Part shown: one piece after another, positions 23,481 to 34,690 of the stretch | How the letters are laid out: each line of letters opens with the position of its first letter | Numbering within the stretch: position 1 is the first letter of the stretch | Assembly: GCA_037043455.1 (NCBI GenBank) | Contig: JAWPHD010001353.1 | Span: 62,001 to 126,000, forward strand | DNA: 64,000 bases | From: Cyrtodaria siliqua | Taxonomy: Eukaryota; Mollusca; Bivalvia; Adapedonta; Hiatellidae | Direction: 5' to 3' | The notes under the pieces: generated by a model | Seen by the model: only the letters and a program-made list of their open reading frames with translations | Databases searched by the model: none | What the model was told of the DNA's origin: nothing | Made by a program: the position numbers and the translations under genes

Positions 23481-25870
23481 TCGACTGTAACCTACACTTA
23501 TATGGCGTCTCGACTTTATCTATGTACATGTGTTTTTTTAAGATCACTTGAGTGTATAAATACTTTACTTCACACGCTACACTTATATGGCGTCTCGACT
23601 GTATCTATGTACATGTGTTCTTTAAGATCACTTGAGTGTATAAATCCTTTACTACACACGCTACACTTATATGGCGTCCCGACTGTATCTATGTACATGT
23701 GTTCTTTTAAGATCACTGCAGTGTATACATCCGTTACTACACACGCTACACTTATATGGCGTCCAGACTGTATCTATGTACATGTGTTCTTTAAGATCAC
23801 TTGAGTGTATAAATCCTTTACTACACACGCTACACTTATATGGCGTCCCGACTGTATCTATGTACGTGTTCTTTTAAGATCACTGCAGTGTATACATCCG
23901 TTACTACACACGCTACACTTATATGGCGTCTCGACTGTATCTATGTACATGTGTTTTTTAAGATCACTTGAGTGTATAAATCCTTTACTACACACGCTAC
24001 ACTTATATGGCGTCCCGACTGTATCTATGTACATGTGTTCTTTAAAGATCACTGTAGTGTATACATCCGTTACTACAAACGCTACACTTATATGGCGTCT
24101 CGACTGTATCTATGTACATGTGTTTTTTAAGATCACTTGAGTGTATAAATCCTTTACTACACACGCTACACTTATATGGCGTCCCGACTGTATCTATGTA
24201 CATGTGTTCTTTTAAGATCACTGCAGTGTATACATCCGTTACTACACACGCTACACTTATATGGCGTCGCGACTGTATCTATGTACATGTGTTTTTTAAG
24301 ATCACTTGAGTGTATAAATCCTTTACTACACACGCTACACTTATATGGCGTCCCGACTGTATCTATGTACATGTGTTCTTTTAAGATCACTGCAGTGTAT
24401 ACATCCGTTACTACACACGCTACACTTATATGGCGTCTCGCCTGTATGTATGTACATGTGTTCTTTTATGATCACTGGAGTGTATAAATCCTTCTCTACA
24501 CACGCTACACTTATATGGCGTCTCGACTGTATCTATGTACATGTGTTTTTTTAAGATCACTGGAGTGTATAAGTCCTTTACTTCACAAACTACACTTATA
24601 TGGCGTCTCGACTGTATCTATGTATATGTGTTTTTTAAGATCACTGTAGTGTATAAATCCGTTACTGGACACGCTACACTTATATGGCGTCTCGACTGTA
24701 TCTATGTACATGTGTTCTTTTAAGATCACTGCAGTGTATACATCCGTTACTACACACGCTACACTTATATGGCGTCTCGCCTGTATGTATGTACATGTGT
24801 TTTTTTAAGATCACTGGAGTGTATAAATCCTTCTCTACACACGCTACACTTATATGGCGTCTCGACTGTATCTATTTACATGTGTTTTTTTAAGATCACT
24901 GGAGTGTATAAGTCCTTTACTTCACAAACTACACTTATATGGCGTCTCGACTGTATCTATGTATATGTGTTTTTTAAGATCACTGTAGTGTATAAATACA
25001 TTACTGGACACGCTACACTTATATGGCGTCTCGATGTATCTATGTACATATTTTTTTTTAAGATCACTGGCGTGTATAAATCCTTTACTACACACGCTAC
25101 ACTTATATGGCGTCTCGACTGTATCTATGTACATGTGTTCTTTTAAGATCACTGCAGTGTATACATCCGGTACTACACACGCTACACTTATATGGCGTCT
25201 CGCCTGTATGTATGTACATGTGTTTTTTTAAGATCACTGGAGTGTATAAATCCTTCTCTACACACGCTACACTTATATGGCGTCTCGACTGTATCTATTT
25301 ACATGTGTTTTATTAAGATCACTGGAGTGTATAAGTCCTTTACTTCACAAACTACACTTATATGGCGTCTCGACTGTATCTATGTATATGTGTTTTTTAA
25401 GATCACTGGAATGTATACATTCGTTATTACACATGCTACACTTATATGGCGTCTCGACTGTATCTATGTACATGTTTTTTTTTAAGATCACTGGAGTGTA
25501 TAAATCCTTTACTACACACGCTACACTTATATGGCGTCTCGACTGTATCTATGTCCATGTGTTTTTTAAGATCACAGGAGTGTATAAATCCGTTACTACA
25601 CACGCTACACTTATATGGTGTCTCGCCTGTATATATGCACATGTGTTTCTTAAAGATCACTGGAGTGTATACATCCGTTACTGCACACGCTACACTTATA
25701 TGGTGTCTCGCCTGTATGTATGTACATGTGGTTTTTTAAGATCACTGTAGTGTATAAATCTTTTACTACACACGCTACACTTGAATGGGGTCTCGACTGT
25801 ATCTATGTTCATGTGTTTTTTTAAAATCACTGGAGTGTATAAATCCGTTAAAGCACACGCTACGCTTGAA
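23480..25870 (-). repeat. Finger-derived higher-order tandem array, about 28 units of 84-85 bp
   Basis: Each unit is a recognisable C2H2 finger on the minus strand ([20 protein letters not shown]), but the expected HMRIHTGE reads HMYIDTVE in most units. The last zinc-binding His is Asp and the linker Gly is Val. Many units are 85 bp, so the frame shifts repeatedly and no long protein is possible. Two unit types alternate at 23,590-24,420, giving a 169-bp period. Blocks beginning near 24,439, 24,779 and 25,201 repeat the same unit order at spacings of about 340 and 422 bp. The left arm has only one or two units at this place. Confidence 0.9.
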
Positions 25871-26416
25871 TGGTGTGTATTCTGTATGCATGTGCATATG
25901 TTTTGTAAGGTTGCTTGAATGGGCAAATCCTTTACTGCGAACACTACACTTAAAAAGAGTTTCGCCCGTCTGATTGCGCATTTGTATTGAACACTGCCTG
26001 ACGGCCTGACTCGGTAAATTGTTTACTGCACATGCTACACGTATATAGTTTCTCGCCCGTGTGAGTGCGTGTGTGTTTTGTAAGACTGCCTGAATGGGTA
26101 AATGCTTTACTGCAAACACCACACTTATATGTTGTCTCACCTGTATGAATGTAGATTTGTGTTTTAAGATGGCATGATTGGGTAAATTATTTACTGCACT
26201 CGCTACACTTATTTGCTATATAAATGCACATGTGTGTTTTAAGATGGCCTGACGGTAAATCCTTTACTGCACACGCTACACTTATTTGGTTTCTCGTCTA
26301 TATGAATGCACATGTGAGTTTTAAGCTCGCCTGACTGGGTAAACTACACTTATAAGCTCGCCTGTATGTATGCGCATGTGTAGTGTCATACTGCGTGACT
26401 CGGTAAATTCTGTACT
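25871..26416 (-). pseudogene. Decayed C2H2 fingers downstream of the intact ORF
   Basis: Minus-strand finger units continue from the end of the 358-residue ORF but in broken frames: fragments at 25,775-26,140 and 26,298-26,498 show [20 protein letters not shown] and related strings. They correspond to 7,740-8,160 of the left arm. They are probably an old 3' part of the gene that is no longer translated. Confidence 0.75.
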
Positions 26417-27493
26417 TCACGTTACACTCTGTGTCTCGCCTGTATGTATGCGCATGTGTTTTGTAAGATTGCCTGAATCGGTAAATCCTTTTCTGCATGC
26501 GCTACACTTATATGGTTTCTCACCTGTATGTATGCGCATGTGCGGTTTAAGATCACTTGACCGTTTAAATTCTTTATTGCACACGCTACACTTAAATGGT
26601 TTCTCGCCTGTATGTATGCGCATGTGTATTGTAAGACTGCCCGACTTGGTAAATCTTTTACTGCAAACACTACACTTAAATGGTGTCTCGCCTGTATGAA
26701 TGTACATGTGTGTTTTAAGACTACTTGAGCGGGTAAATCCTTTACTGCATATGATACACTTATATGGTGTCTCACCAGTATGTATCCGCATGTGTTTTAT
26801 AAGATGGCCTGAATCGGAAAAAGATTTTCTGCACGAGCCACACTTATATGGTGTCTCACCTGTATGTATGCGCATGTGTCTTGTAAGACTGCCTGACTGG
26901 CTAAATCCTTTACTGCACGCGCTACACTTATATGGTGTCTCACCTGTATGTATGCGCATGTGTTTTGTAAGATTGCCTGAATCGGTAAATCCTTTACTGC
27001 ACATTCTACACTTATATGGCGTCTCACCTGTATGTATGCGCATGTGTTTTTGAAGATCACTTGACTGTATAAATCCTTTACTGCAGACGCTACACTTATA
27101 TGTTGTTTCACCTATATGTATGAGCATGTGTTTTTGAAGATCGCTTGCCTGTATAAATCCTTTACTGCACACGCTACACTTAAAAGATGTCTCGCCCAAG
27201 TGAGTGCGCATGTGTTGTGTAAGATTGCCTGACTCGGTAAATCCTTTACTGCAAATATTACACTTAAATGGTGTCTCGCATGTTTGTATGCGCAGATGTC
27301 TTCGAAGATGATCTGTCTTTGTAAATTCTTTGTTGTTCATGCTGCATTGAAACGGTTGCATGATGTAATGTCGTCTCAATGTGGTTTCTGGAACAAAATA
27401 AATCTCATAATCAGATTGATACGTTTTACAGTTCAGGTTTATATACCTAGAGATTCTCGCAGAATTATAGATGTACCAGTTATAGTCATCCAT
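26417..27493 (-). CDS. C2H2 zinc-finger protein, ten intact fingers
   Basis: A 358-codon ORF encodes one degenerate finger (QCSMNNKEF...HLRIQ, lacking the second Cys and last His), then ten complete CX2CX12HX3H fingers of 28 residues joined by TGETPYK/TGEKPFK linkers, ending ETQSVT. The classic linkers and finger spacing predict a nuclear DNA-binding protein, but its target is unknown and there is no KRAB, BTB or other effector domain. The ATG lies at 27,493, but TTTTGTTCCAG ending at 27,388 is a good 3' splice site, so the true coding exon probably starts at 27,387 and the first 35 codons may be intron. The TGA end has a counterpart in the left arm, so the length may be ancestral. Expression is unproven. 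Confidence 0.85.
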   Translation of the reverse strand: MDDYNWYIYNSARISRYINLNCKTYQSDYEIYFVPETTLRRHYIMQPFQCSMNNKEFTKTDHLRRHLRIQTCETPFKCNICSKGFTESGNLTQHMRTHLGETSFKCSVCSKGFIQASDLQKHMLIHIGETTYKCSVCSKGFIQSSDLQKHMRIHTGETPYKCRMCSKGFTDSGNLTKHMRIHTGETPYKCSACSKGFSQSGSLTRHMRIHTGETPYKCGSCRKSFSDSGHLIKHMRIHTGETPYKCIICSKGFTRSSSLKTHMYIHTGETPFKCSVCSKRFTKSGSLTIHMRIHTGEKPFKCSVCNKEFKRSSDLKPHMRIHTGEKPYKCSACRKGFTDSGNLTKHMRIHTGETQSVT

Positions 27494-27758
27494 TCATTCA
27501 TATATATTTTACCATATCATCCCTTATTTGTAAATAGTTTTATCTCTATATATTTACATTAATTCTAAATTACTACTTCATTCCTTCATCTTTCGTCAGT
27601 TTTTGCGCACAGTATGACCTATTTATGTGTCGACCTGCCGTAAAACACCATTCATTCATTCATTCACCCATTCCAGGGAGTAAGTAAGTATCCCGTAAGT
27701 ATTCTTACTCCCTGCCCATTCATTGCCATCGGCTGATCAAAAGTAAAATGACATATAT
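27494..27758. other. Upstream (probably intronic) sequence of the finger gene
   Basis: This is shared with 1,160-1,430 of the left arm. A segment of about 45 bp near 27,676-27,720 (AGTAAGTAAGTATCCCGTAA) is absent from the left arm. No coding signal is seen. Confidence 0.5.
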
Positions 27759-27944
27759 GTATTTTTTATTAAAAGTGATAATCTCGCTTTGCTACCAGTT
27801 AAAACATGGTAATTGCTATAATGAAATCATTGCATGCTATACAGGCCTGATGTATTTTTTATTAAAAGTGATAATCTCGCTTTGCTACCAGTTAAAACAT
27901 GGTAATTGCTATAATGAAATCATTGCATGCTATACAGGCCTGAT
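27759..27944. repeat. Tandem duplication of 93 bp
   Basis: GTATTTTTTATTAAAAGTGA starts identical units at 27,759 and 27,852. The left arm has a single copy near 1,045-1,140, so the duplication arose in this arm. Confidence 0.92.
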
Positions 27945-27983
27945 GAGGTGAGACTGACAGGGGACTAGGGTGAGAGAGGTATA

Positions 27984-28020
<37 letters not shown>

Positions 28021-28600
28021 TGTTTGGCGTTATGATTGCCATGGTAATAGGTATTCCCTGTGTCCACTTACACAAAATAAATGAACAAACAAACAAAAAA
28101 GAAATTTGTGAAAAGCACAAGGTATAATTTCGAGGGAGATTGGATTGATAATAGATATATGCAGAGGTATGCACCATGTGATAATAGAGATATGCAGAGG
28201 TATGCACCATGACCCCGTGCGAATGAACAATATCAACAACACAAGACAAGAGTAGGTAAAACTACGGAAACGGAATGGTAGGATGGGTGACGATGATAAA
28301 TGAGATGATTTGCGGTATACTTATATACTCAGAAAAACAGAAACATACTGTAACACGAAAGTGTGGGATGGCAGTATGGGCAGTATGTATGGTGTAGCAT
28401 AGAAACTTTTTAAAAAAAACAGGGATGGGAGCTGGTTGATGGTGGTTGGGTTGGTGGATGGGTGGAAAAGGGGTGGCGATTAAAGTGGGCATGCACCACA
28501 ATCACGTTGTAGGACTAACAACACAGACATCTTTACCTTTTTAAATAATTGGATGACGATTGATTGTATCTTTTACGAAACAGATAATGTACTCCCGCAC

Positions 28601-29040
28601 CCGCCCTCACATACAACCATACTTGAAACGAAACCAAAAAAGAACTATTTACATATTTTCCCCACTCTCACGCCATCAACCCTATCCCGACAAAGATAAT
28701 GGATGGGGATTTGTTACTAATAAAGAAAGAAATTATTTGATAGTACACCCCTCCACCCCATTCACCCCTATGTGAGGGGTTCGTTTGAAGGTTGTTTAAC
28801 GTCATATTTAGCGCATGTTAGGCCATACATGATGGTGATTATTTTGTGGTTGACGCAGACTTCGCCCCCATTTTTCCAGGGTACATCAGCACTGTATACC
28901 TCTCGCCATCCGTCAGAATCGACCTTTCTCACCTGACATGTCGAGCTCCAAGTTGGATTCGAAAACCGCATGCGGTGAAAGGCGAGAAAATGACTTTATA
29001 TACTCATAGAGTCAATTAACAGTAAGAGCATAAAGAGAAA
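28601..29040. other. Unassigned sequence between duplication arm and tandem array
   Basis: I recognise no gene or repeat. Short ORFs on both strands lack motifs. Confidence 0.4.
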
Positions 29041-30602
29041 TAATCTCTTTCGTGTTATATCCGTCCCCACTCTCTGCATAAAGAGATCCCGTGGCTATAT
29101 ATCCGTCCCCACTCTCGTGTGTAACTTAATAATCCGAGAAAACGAGTTGATGGGGGATTATAAAGAGATCCTTTTGGCTATATATACGTCCCAACTCTCG
29201 TGTGTAACTTTTAATAATCCGAGAAAACGAATTGATGGGGGATTATAAAGAGATCCCCTTGGCAATATATCCGTCCCCACTCTCGTGTGTAACTTTTAAT
29301 AATCCGAGAAAACGAGTTGATGTGGGATTATAAAGAGATCCCCTTGGCTATATATCCGTCCCCACTCTCGTGTGTAACTTTTAATAATCCGAGAAAACGA
29401 ATTGATGGGGGATTTTAAAGAGATCCCCTTGGCTATATATCCGTCCCCACTCTCGTGTGTAACTCTTAATATTCCGAGAAAACGAGCTGATGGGGATTAT
29501 AAAGAGATCCCCGTGGCTATATATCCGTCCCCACTCTCGTGTGTAACTTTTAATAATCCGAGAAAACGAGTTGATGGGGGATTATAAAGAGATCCCCTTG
29601 GCTATATATCCGTCCCCACTCTCCTGTGTAACTCTTAATAATCCGAGAAAACGAGTTAATGAGGATTATAAAGAGATCCCAGTGGCTATATATCCGTCCC
29701 CACTCTCGTGTTTAACTCTTAATAATCCGAGAAAACGAGGTATGGGGGATTATAAAGAGATCCCCGTGGCTATATATCCGTCCCCACTCTCGTGTGTAAC
29801 TTTTAATAATCCGAGAAAACGAGTTGATGGGGGATTATAAAGATATCCCCGTGGCTATATATTCGTCCCCACTCTCGTGTGTAACTCTTAATAATCCGAG
29901 AAAACGAGTTGATGGGGATTATAAAGAGATCCCCGTGGTTATATATCCGTCCCAACTCTCGTGTGTAACTTTTAATAATCCGAGAAAACGAGTTGATGGG
30001 GGATTATAAAGAGATCCCCGTGGCTATATATCCGTCCCCACTCTCGTGTGTAACTCTTAATAATCCGAGAAAACGAGTTGATGGAGATTATAAAGAGATC
30101 CCCGTGGCTATATACCCGTCCCAACTCTCGTGTGTAACTTCTAATAATCCGAGATAACGAGTTGATGAGGGATTATAAAGAGATCCCCGTGGCTATATAT
30201 CCATCCCCACTCTCGTGTGTAACTCTAAATAATCCGATAAAACGAGTTGATGGGGGATTATAAAGAGATCCCCTAGGCTGTATATCCGTCCCCACTCTCG
30301 TGTGTAACTCTTAATAATCCGAAAAAACGAGTTGATGGGGGATTATAAAGAGATCCCCGTGGCTGTATATCCGTCCCCACTCTCGTGTGTAACTCTTAAT
30401 AATCCGAAAAAACGAGTTGATGGGGGATTATAAAGAGATCCCCGTGGCTATATACCCGTCCCCATTATCGTGTGTAACTATTAATACTCCTAGAAAACGA
30501 GCTGATGGGGGCTTATAAAGAGATCCCTTTGGCTATATATCCGTCCCCACTCTCGTAAGTAACTCTTAATAATCCGAGAAAACGAGCTGATGGGGGACTA
30601 TA
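29040..30602. repeat. 84-bp satellite-like array, about 18 copies
   Basis: Units contain GGGGATTATAAAGAGATCCC (able to form a GGGGAT/ATCCCC hairpin), TATATCCGTCCCCACTCTCG, and ATAATCCGAGAAAACGAG, which can pair with CTCGTGTG. Copies begin about every 84-85 bp from roughly 29,078 to 30,516. The array ends abruptly at the PLE fragment at 30,603. Unrelated to the finger-derived 84-bp block in sequence. Confidence 0.93.
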
Positions 30603-30986
30603 CTTTCCTCTTTAATTATGCGATGATCGGACAGGCTGTGGACCCATGATGACGTCTACCTAAAGCCCAAACGACGCTGACGTTTGATGTTTGTCTGCAA
30701 TATTGTCTTGTCGTGCCCTCAATGGTTGGTTTTCTTATTTTTTTTATTTATTTTTTTATATATATACACGAGCATTTTTGTGTTTTACCTGTATTGCCTA
30801 ATAGTTCATGACGGAAATATCGTTATTTACACTGTCCCGTTTTATTGGGATGACAGTAGGGTGTGTAAGGTTGGTTGCACCCTAAATCCTGCTTTAAACC
30901 CCAGCGACCTTTTTTGCACTGACCGTTTCAATGCGGTAGCCCTATTGTCAACCATTTTGTGTTTGTGATGTCTTATTTCTATACAC
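30603..30986 (+). mobile_element. PLE terminal region (3' tail or pseudo-LTR)
   Basis: The beginning (ACTTTCCTCTTTAATTATGC) matches the C-terminal coding end of the adjacent PLE copy near 32,250, and the rest matches the non-coding tail near 32,520-32,690 and 52,480-52,740 (shared TGCACTGACCG, GCGGTAGCCCTATTGTCAA). A truncated tail followed directly by another truncated copy is the head-to-tail arrangement usual for PLEs. It borders the 84-bp satellite. Confidence 0.75.
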
Positions 30987-32307
30987 CTAATCCATCATTA
31001 TTACCACCTAGACCTAGGTTTACGTTTCGTCATCTGAAGAAAGGCATCCAGGATTTTCATACTAAATATGTCTTAGTTCCGGCTGACAAAGACTCTAATA
31101 ATATTATGATTGTTTGACGGCTATATTATGTTAATGTTTTAAAAGAGGAACTCAGAAGCACCGACTCGTACAGTCTGATTAACACAAATGAGAGCGATAT
31201 TATTCGTGACCATAACGCACATATTTCCAAGTTCGGGATCAAGCTGGACGAGAAGCAAAATAAACTCCCTACAATTTAAAGCCCGCTTCATTGCAAACTC
31301 TAGCGCATGTACCACAACTAATGTCTCCAAACGTTTAACATCTTGCCTCACAGCAGTTAAAGAGCATGTGGAAAAGTATTGTGAGAAAGCCCATGATAAC
31401 TCCGGTATCAATTTATTCTGGTAAATAAAACATTCTGGCGAGGTTCTTAACAAACTACGTTATCTACCTCAAGTGTCATCATTACATACTGATGACTCTT
31501 CTACACGTTATACTAATTTACCGCATAACCTTATAAAAGAAAAGCTAATAGCTCTTATACAAAAAACTTTCGCCAGGGAACAAACTGCTTTTTTAGCCTG
31601 TAACAACACTAGGGCGATTTTTACCAACAGTGATCCCGACGGTTACTGTTGATGACTTGTCACCAAGTCTGTGAATCACTCATTCTTATTAGACAACATT
31701 TTTGTCAGGTTGGGACATACCGTTGATAGATAAACCGTTGGCATTCCTATGGGTACTAACTGTGCACCACTTGTCGCAGATTTGTTTTATATTGCTACGA
31801 ACGTGACTTTATGTTGGTGTTAGGACTTTCACCAGATACACAAGCTGATGTCATCGATGCTTTTAATAACACCTCACGCTATCTGGATGATATACTTAAT
31901 TTGGATAATCCTTTCTTTTCTTCTATGGTCCCCAACATTTATCTTCCAGAACTAAGGCTCAATAAAGCTAATGTTTTGGATTCTGTCTCTCCGTTTCTTG
32001 ATTACATCTTTCTATTGAAAATGGTGTAGTAATAACTAAAATAAAACCGAGTCTGCCACTGGTATCTCTTGTTTGTGTTTGTTGCTTCCAAAGGATCCCC
32101 TTTTCAGTATTTAGGAAGATTATCGGTCGTGATAATTTTCATGAGTTATTTAATAAAAGTATTAGAACATTTATAAACAGAGGGTACGACCGAAGAATTC
32201 TGCGGAGCACTGCATGCTTAGTTGTGGACCCTTCTACAGTTTGCAACTATGCTTTCCTCTTTGATTGTGCAACGACCGGACGGGCGGTGGAATCTATGAT
32301 AACGTGT
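30987..32307 (+). pseudogene. Penelope-like reverse transcriptase, 5'-truncated and decayed
   Basis: The reading begins with FRHLKKGIQDFHTKYVLVPA (31,030 onward), the start of the RT fingers in this PLE group. Later blocks are KARFIANSSACTTTNV, LIKEKLIALIQKTF, GIPMGTNCAPLVADL, and the catalytic YLDD in SRYLDDILNLDN (about 31,880). The end is FRKIIGRDNFHELF to STACLVVDPSTV (32,110-32,240). At least four frameshifts or deletions and a TAA in place of Gln (about 31,732) break it. One in-frame UGA (31,115-31,117) sits in an otherwise open run of about 80 codons, exactly where relatives have Cys. The GIY-YIG nuclease part is absent because the copy is truncated. PLE enzymes copy element RNA at chromosomal breaks. 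Confidence 0.88.
31115..31117 (+). other. In-frame UGA at a conserved Cys position of PLE RT
   Basis: The codons read NNIMIV-UGA-RLYYVNVL in one frame, open on both sides from about 30,987 to 31,280. From memory of the family, this position is Cys. Change of a Cys codon to TGA needs a transversion, so recoding as selenocysteine is a serious alternative to simple decay. Confidence 0.6.
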
Positions 32308-32890
32308 TCCTAAATCCTTTAAGGCGGGAACCGATTGAATTAATGTCCTTCACTCCGTTTTGTCGTGCCCTTAACGGTTTTCCGATTGATGCTCTGATTT
32401 CGGACAAGTCATCGCCTACATATGAGATTAACTTCTTAGGTTTAACTTAATTTTTTGATATATTACATACATGAACATCTCTGTGTTTTTTCTTATAACA
32501 CCTATCTACGCTTTCTCTATTGTAAGGGGTTAACTCGGTGGGGATGATGACAGGGTAAGAGTGAGGTTTGGTGCACCCTTAAACCGGTTTAAACTCCCCG
32601 GTGGTCCCTTTTGCAACTGACCGTTCCAAGGCAGTACCCCTGTTGTCAACCCTTATATGTTTGTGATGTGCTGTTTTACTGAATGTGTTTGTGATGTTCT
32701 TTTTGAATCACATTTGCTTTGTAATACTTGTTGGAGTGACTGTATTCTGTGAATGCTATTTTTCTTATTGGACCTTTATTTGGCCTTTTATTCACCTTTA
32801 AATTTGTTCTTTGTTTATGTGTGTGTTTGTGGTTGGCTGTCGTCCTTGAATGATACTTTTCCTGTTCGATTATTATATCTTCTTTCTAGG
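32308..32890 (+). mobile_element. PLE 3' non-coding region
   Basis: This contains the recurring tail blocks GGTGCACC, ACCGGTTTAAAC, CTGACCGTTCCAAGGC and GTTTGTGGTTGGCTGTCGTC that also occur in the other PLE copies (53,520-53,757, 56,478-56,710). A SECIS-like structure would be expected here if the family encodes selenoproteins, but I could not identify one by eye. Confidence 0.7.
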
Positions 32891-33261
32891 AAATGTCTAT
32901 AATTACCTAAAAAAAACAGCTTCCAAAAATGAGAAACTGTATGGTTCAGTTACATGTATATATTGTTTATTGTTTTAAGCCAAATATGACCCATGAACAT
33001 GTTTACATAATACATGTATATACAAATAATTGTAAGTGTTATTATATGGCATTTTGTTAGTACATGTACTTTGAATAGCAAAGAATTGCAATACCATATA
33101 ATACATTCGGTACTATTACGAGAATAATGAAACAAAAGATAAACGTACAAGGTCTTCCACAGAAATTATTTAAGGGATAGGGGAAATTAAATGCCACATG
33201 GCAACAGCAATATATCGTTACTATTGCATATATTGGATTCATGAATATATATTACATATCA
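32891..33261. other. AT-rich sequence, no gene
   Basis: Nothing recognisable; the short minus-strand ORFs reflect AT-rich composition. Confidence 0.4.
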
Positions 33262-33825
33262 TGTTGTTCGTGAATCAGGACTGTTATTCATTCGATCTTT
33301 GGAGATCGCGGAGCCCGATACTTATATTTAGTTATCGGTGGTACATTTTCAATTGCTTTTGTTTTCTTACTTAATTTTCGATTCGGTGGTTCCACTACTC
33401 CGGCCGATAAAAGGCTCTGGGTATTGTTTAACCACTCATAGGATATGTTGTCTGTTTTTTATTTTAGTCTTTTGGCTGTTACTTGTGATATGCAGGCTTC
33501 ATAACCGCTGCTCCCAACTAAATTCCATTTTGTTTTTTTCGCTCTTCGGGGCATAGTATTTTGTTAGATTCTTGGACCATACGCAGCTGGACATGGGGGA
33601 GGAAAATCTCTATGTCCACCGCCATATGCATGCCATCTTAGGGATGGTTAAAATTATGTACTATTGATTTCATGAATATTGAGTTCTGCTCAACCCGGGG
33701 CTAGAGGGCCTGAGCGGTAGCTAGCATATTTCACTACCGTTCATGACGTCCCAATCAAACCGACACTGCAATATTGTGTATGTGTCGTGTTCGGCAGTTT
33801 CCAAAGGTCCATTATCACACTCTTT
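33262..33825 (+). repeat. Short dispersed element, long copy
   Basis: About 560 bp, ending in the family's fixed end (CCATTATCACACTCTTT). It matches 44,116-44,672 on the opposite strand over most of its length, for example GGATATGTTGTCTG and CTCAACCCGGGGCTAGAGGG. The encoded 72-codon frame is present in both copies, but it has no recognisable domain. Confidence 0.8.
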
Positions 33826-34567
33826 GCTATTACGAATCAGCATATTGTATAGAAATGATTAATCATAGCAGAATCTGTCATAAAATGTCAAATTATTGTA
33901 TAAGCTTAACCGACAAAAAAGTAATTTAAAGGTTATATATTTTACAATAGTGACTTAAATTATGGAGAGCGAAACACTCGTACATGTAATTTCCTAATTT
34001 TTTAATAACATTTCGATTTCTCGACTGCATCAAAATAACAATTTATAGACACTAGGGTTATTGAAATAGAATGAGCTGATATATTTTCTACGAATGTGAT
34101 GGTAAAAAGGAGATTAAAATGATATTCGTCTTCAATATCTCTTGAATTGCACAAAGAACAGAAAAGCATCGCTCTGTCTATTCTATTTTGAGCATAAAAA
34201 AGTCTTAATCTGGCCAGTACTGTTCTATATTTACATGTTAACTCAAGTAATCTTTCAATTCAAATGATTGCTTAAAATGTTTCTATAAAAAAAGTGATCC
34301 ACTGTTTGCAATATCGCTTTACAAATTCTGCTTAAACGCATCAATTAATGCATACATGTTATTAATCAATGTATTTCCGGAGCATACACTTTCCCCCCAG
34401 TATTTAATAATACGAACATATCATTTTACATGTAGAGGATAGCTTCCTAATTCTCCATATACACCCATATTACATGTACTTGTTTTTAACGTTTAATAAT
34501 GATTTACAGAACCTAAGGTGAATCCTCTCGAACGCCTTTCATTTCCCGAAACCCCATATTTCATATG
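33826..34567. other. AT-rich sequence without a gene
   Basis: No coding region, RNA gene or repeat recognised. Confidence 0.4.
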
Positions 34568-34690
34568 AATAGCTAAGTATATATTCTACAAACGCATCAA
34601 ACAAGTGGCTTACACTTTTAGTATTTATATCATATCTTGTAATATTATATAGTAGACAATTAAGAACCTTTAACCCCTTACCGACAAGTT
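34568..34690. repeat. First part of a direct duplicate of 20,560-20,700
   Basis: Shares AGTATATAT, ATATCATAT, ATATTATATAG and AATTAAGA in the same order with 20,560-20,690. The second part of the duplicate resumes at 36,758, so about 2 kb of tandem repeats lie between. Confidence 0.65.

Larger units (their letters stand above)
21405..28600 (-). repeat. Right arm of the large inverted duplication
   Basis: This is the reverse-complement counterpart of 1-10,366. From the inner end it holds the block matching 9,840-10,366, a TG microsatellite (22,100-22,143), the SINE (about 22,580-22,850), the zinc-finger locus (23,110-27,387), the GAATG repeat and the outer TG run (27,985-28,020). It lacks the LINE but has an expanded finger-derived tandem block. 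The outer boundary lies near or beyond 28,600. Confidence 0.85.

Noticed and set aside
23354..25750. Many plus-strand ORFs rich in Cys, Tyr and Leu (for example [11 protein letters not shown] repeated)
   Set aside because: They are antisense readings of the finger-derived 84-85-bp units and change frame with each 85-bp unit; no independent coding signal.
29040..30602. CRISPR-like appearance of the 84-bp array
   Set aside because: Units are contiguous without unique spacers, no cas genes are present, and the genome is eukaryotic.
32308..32890. SECIS element downstream of the plus-strand PLE
   Set aside because: AUGA and UGA segments exist (near 32,545 and 32,626), but I could not fold a helix with the required core and apical AA, so none is claimed.
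29040..33000. Hammerhead ribozyme in the PLE tails or the 84-bp repeat
   Set aside because: No CUGANGA box followed by a helix and GAAA could be found. This also agrees with the reported absence of canonical hammerheads in N-terminal-nuclease PLEs.
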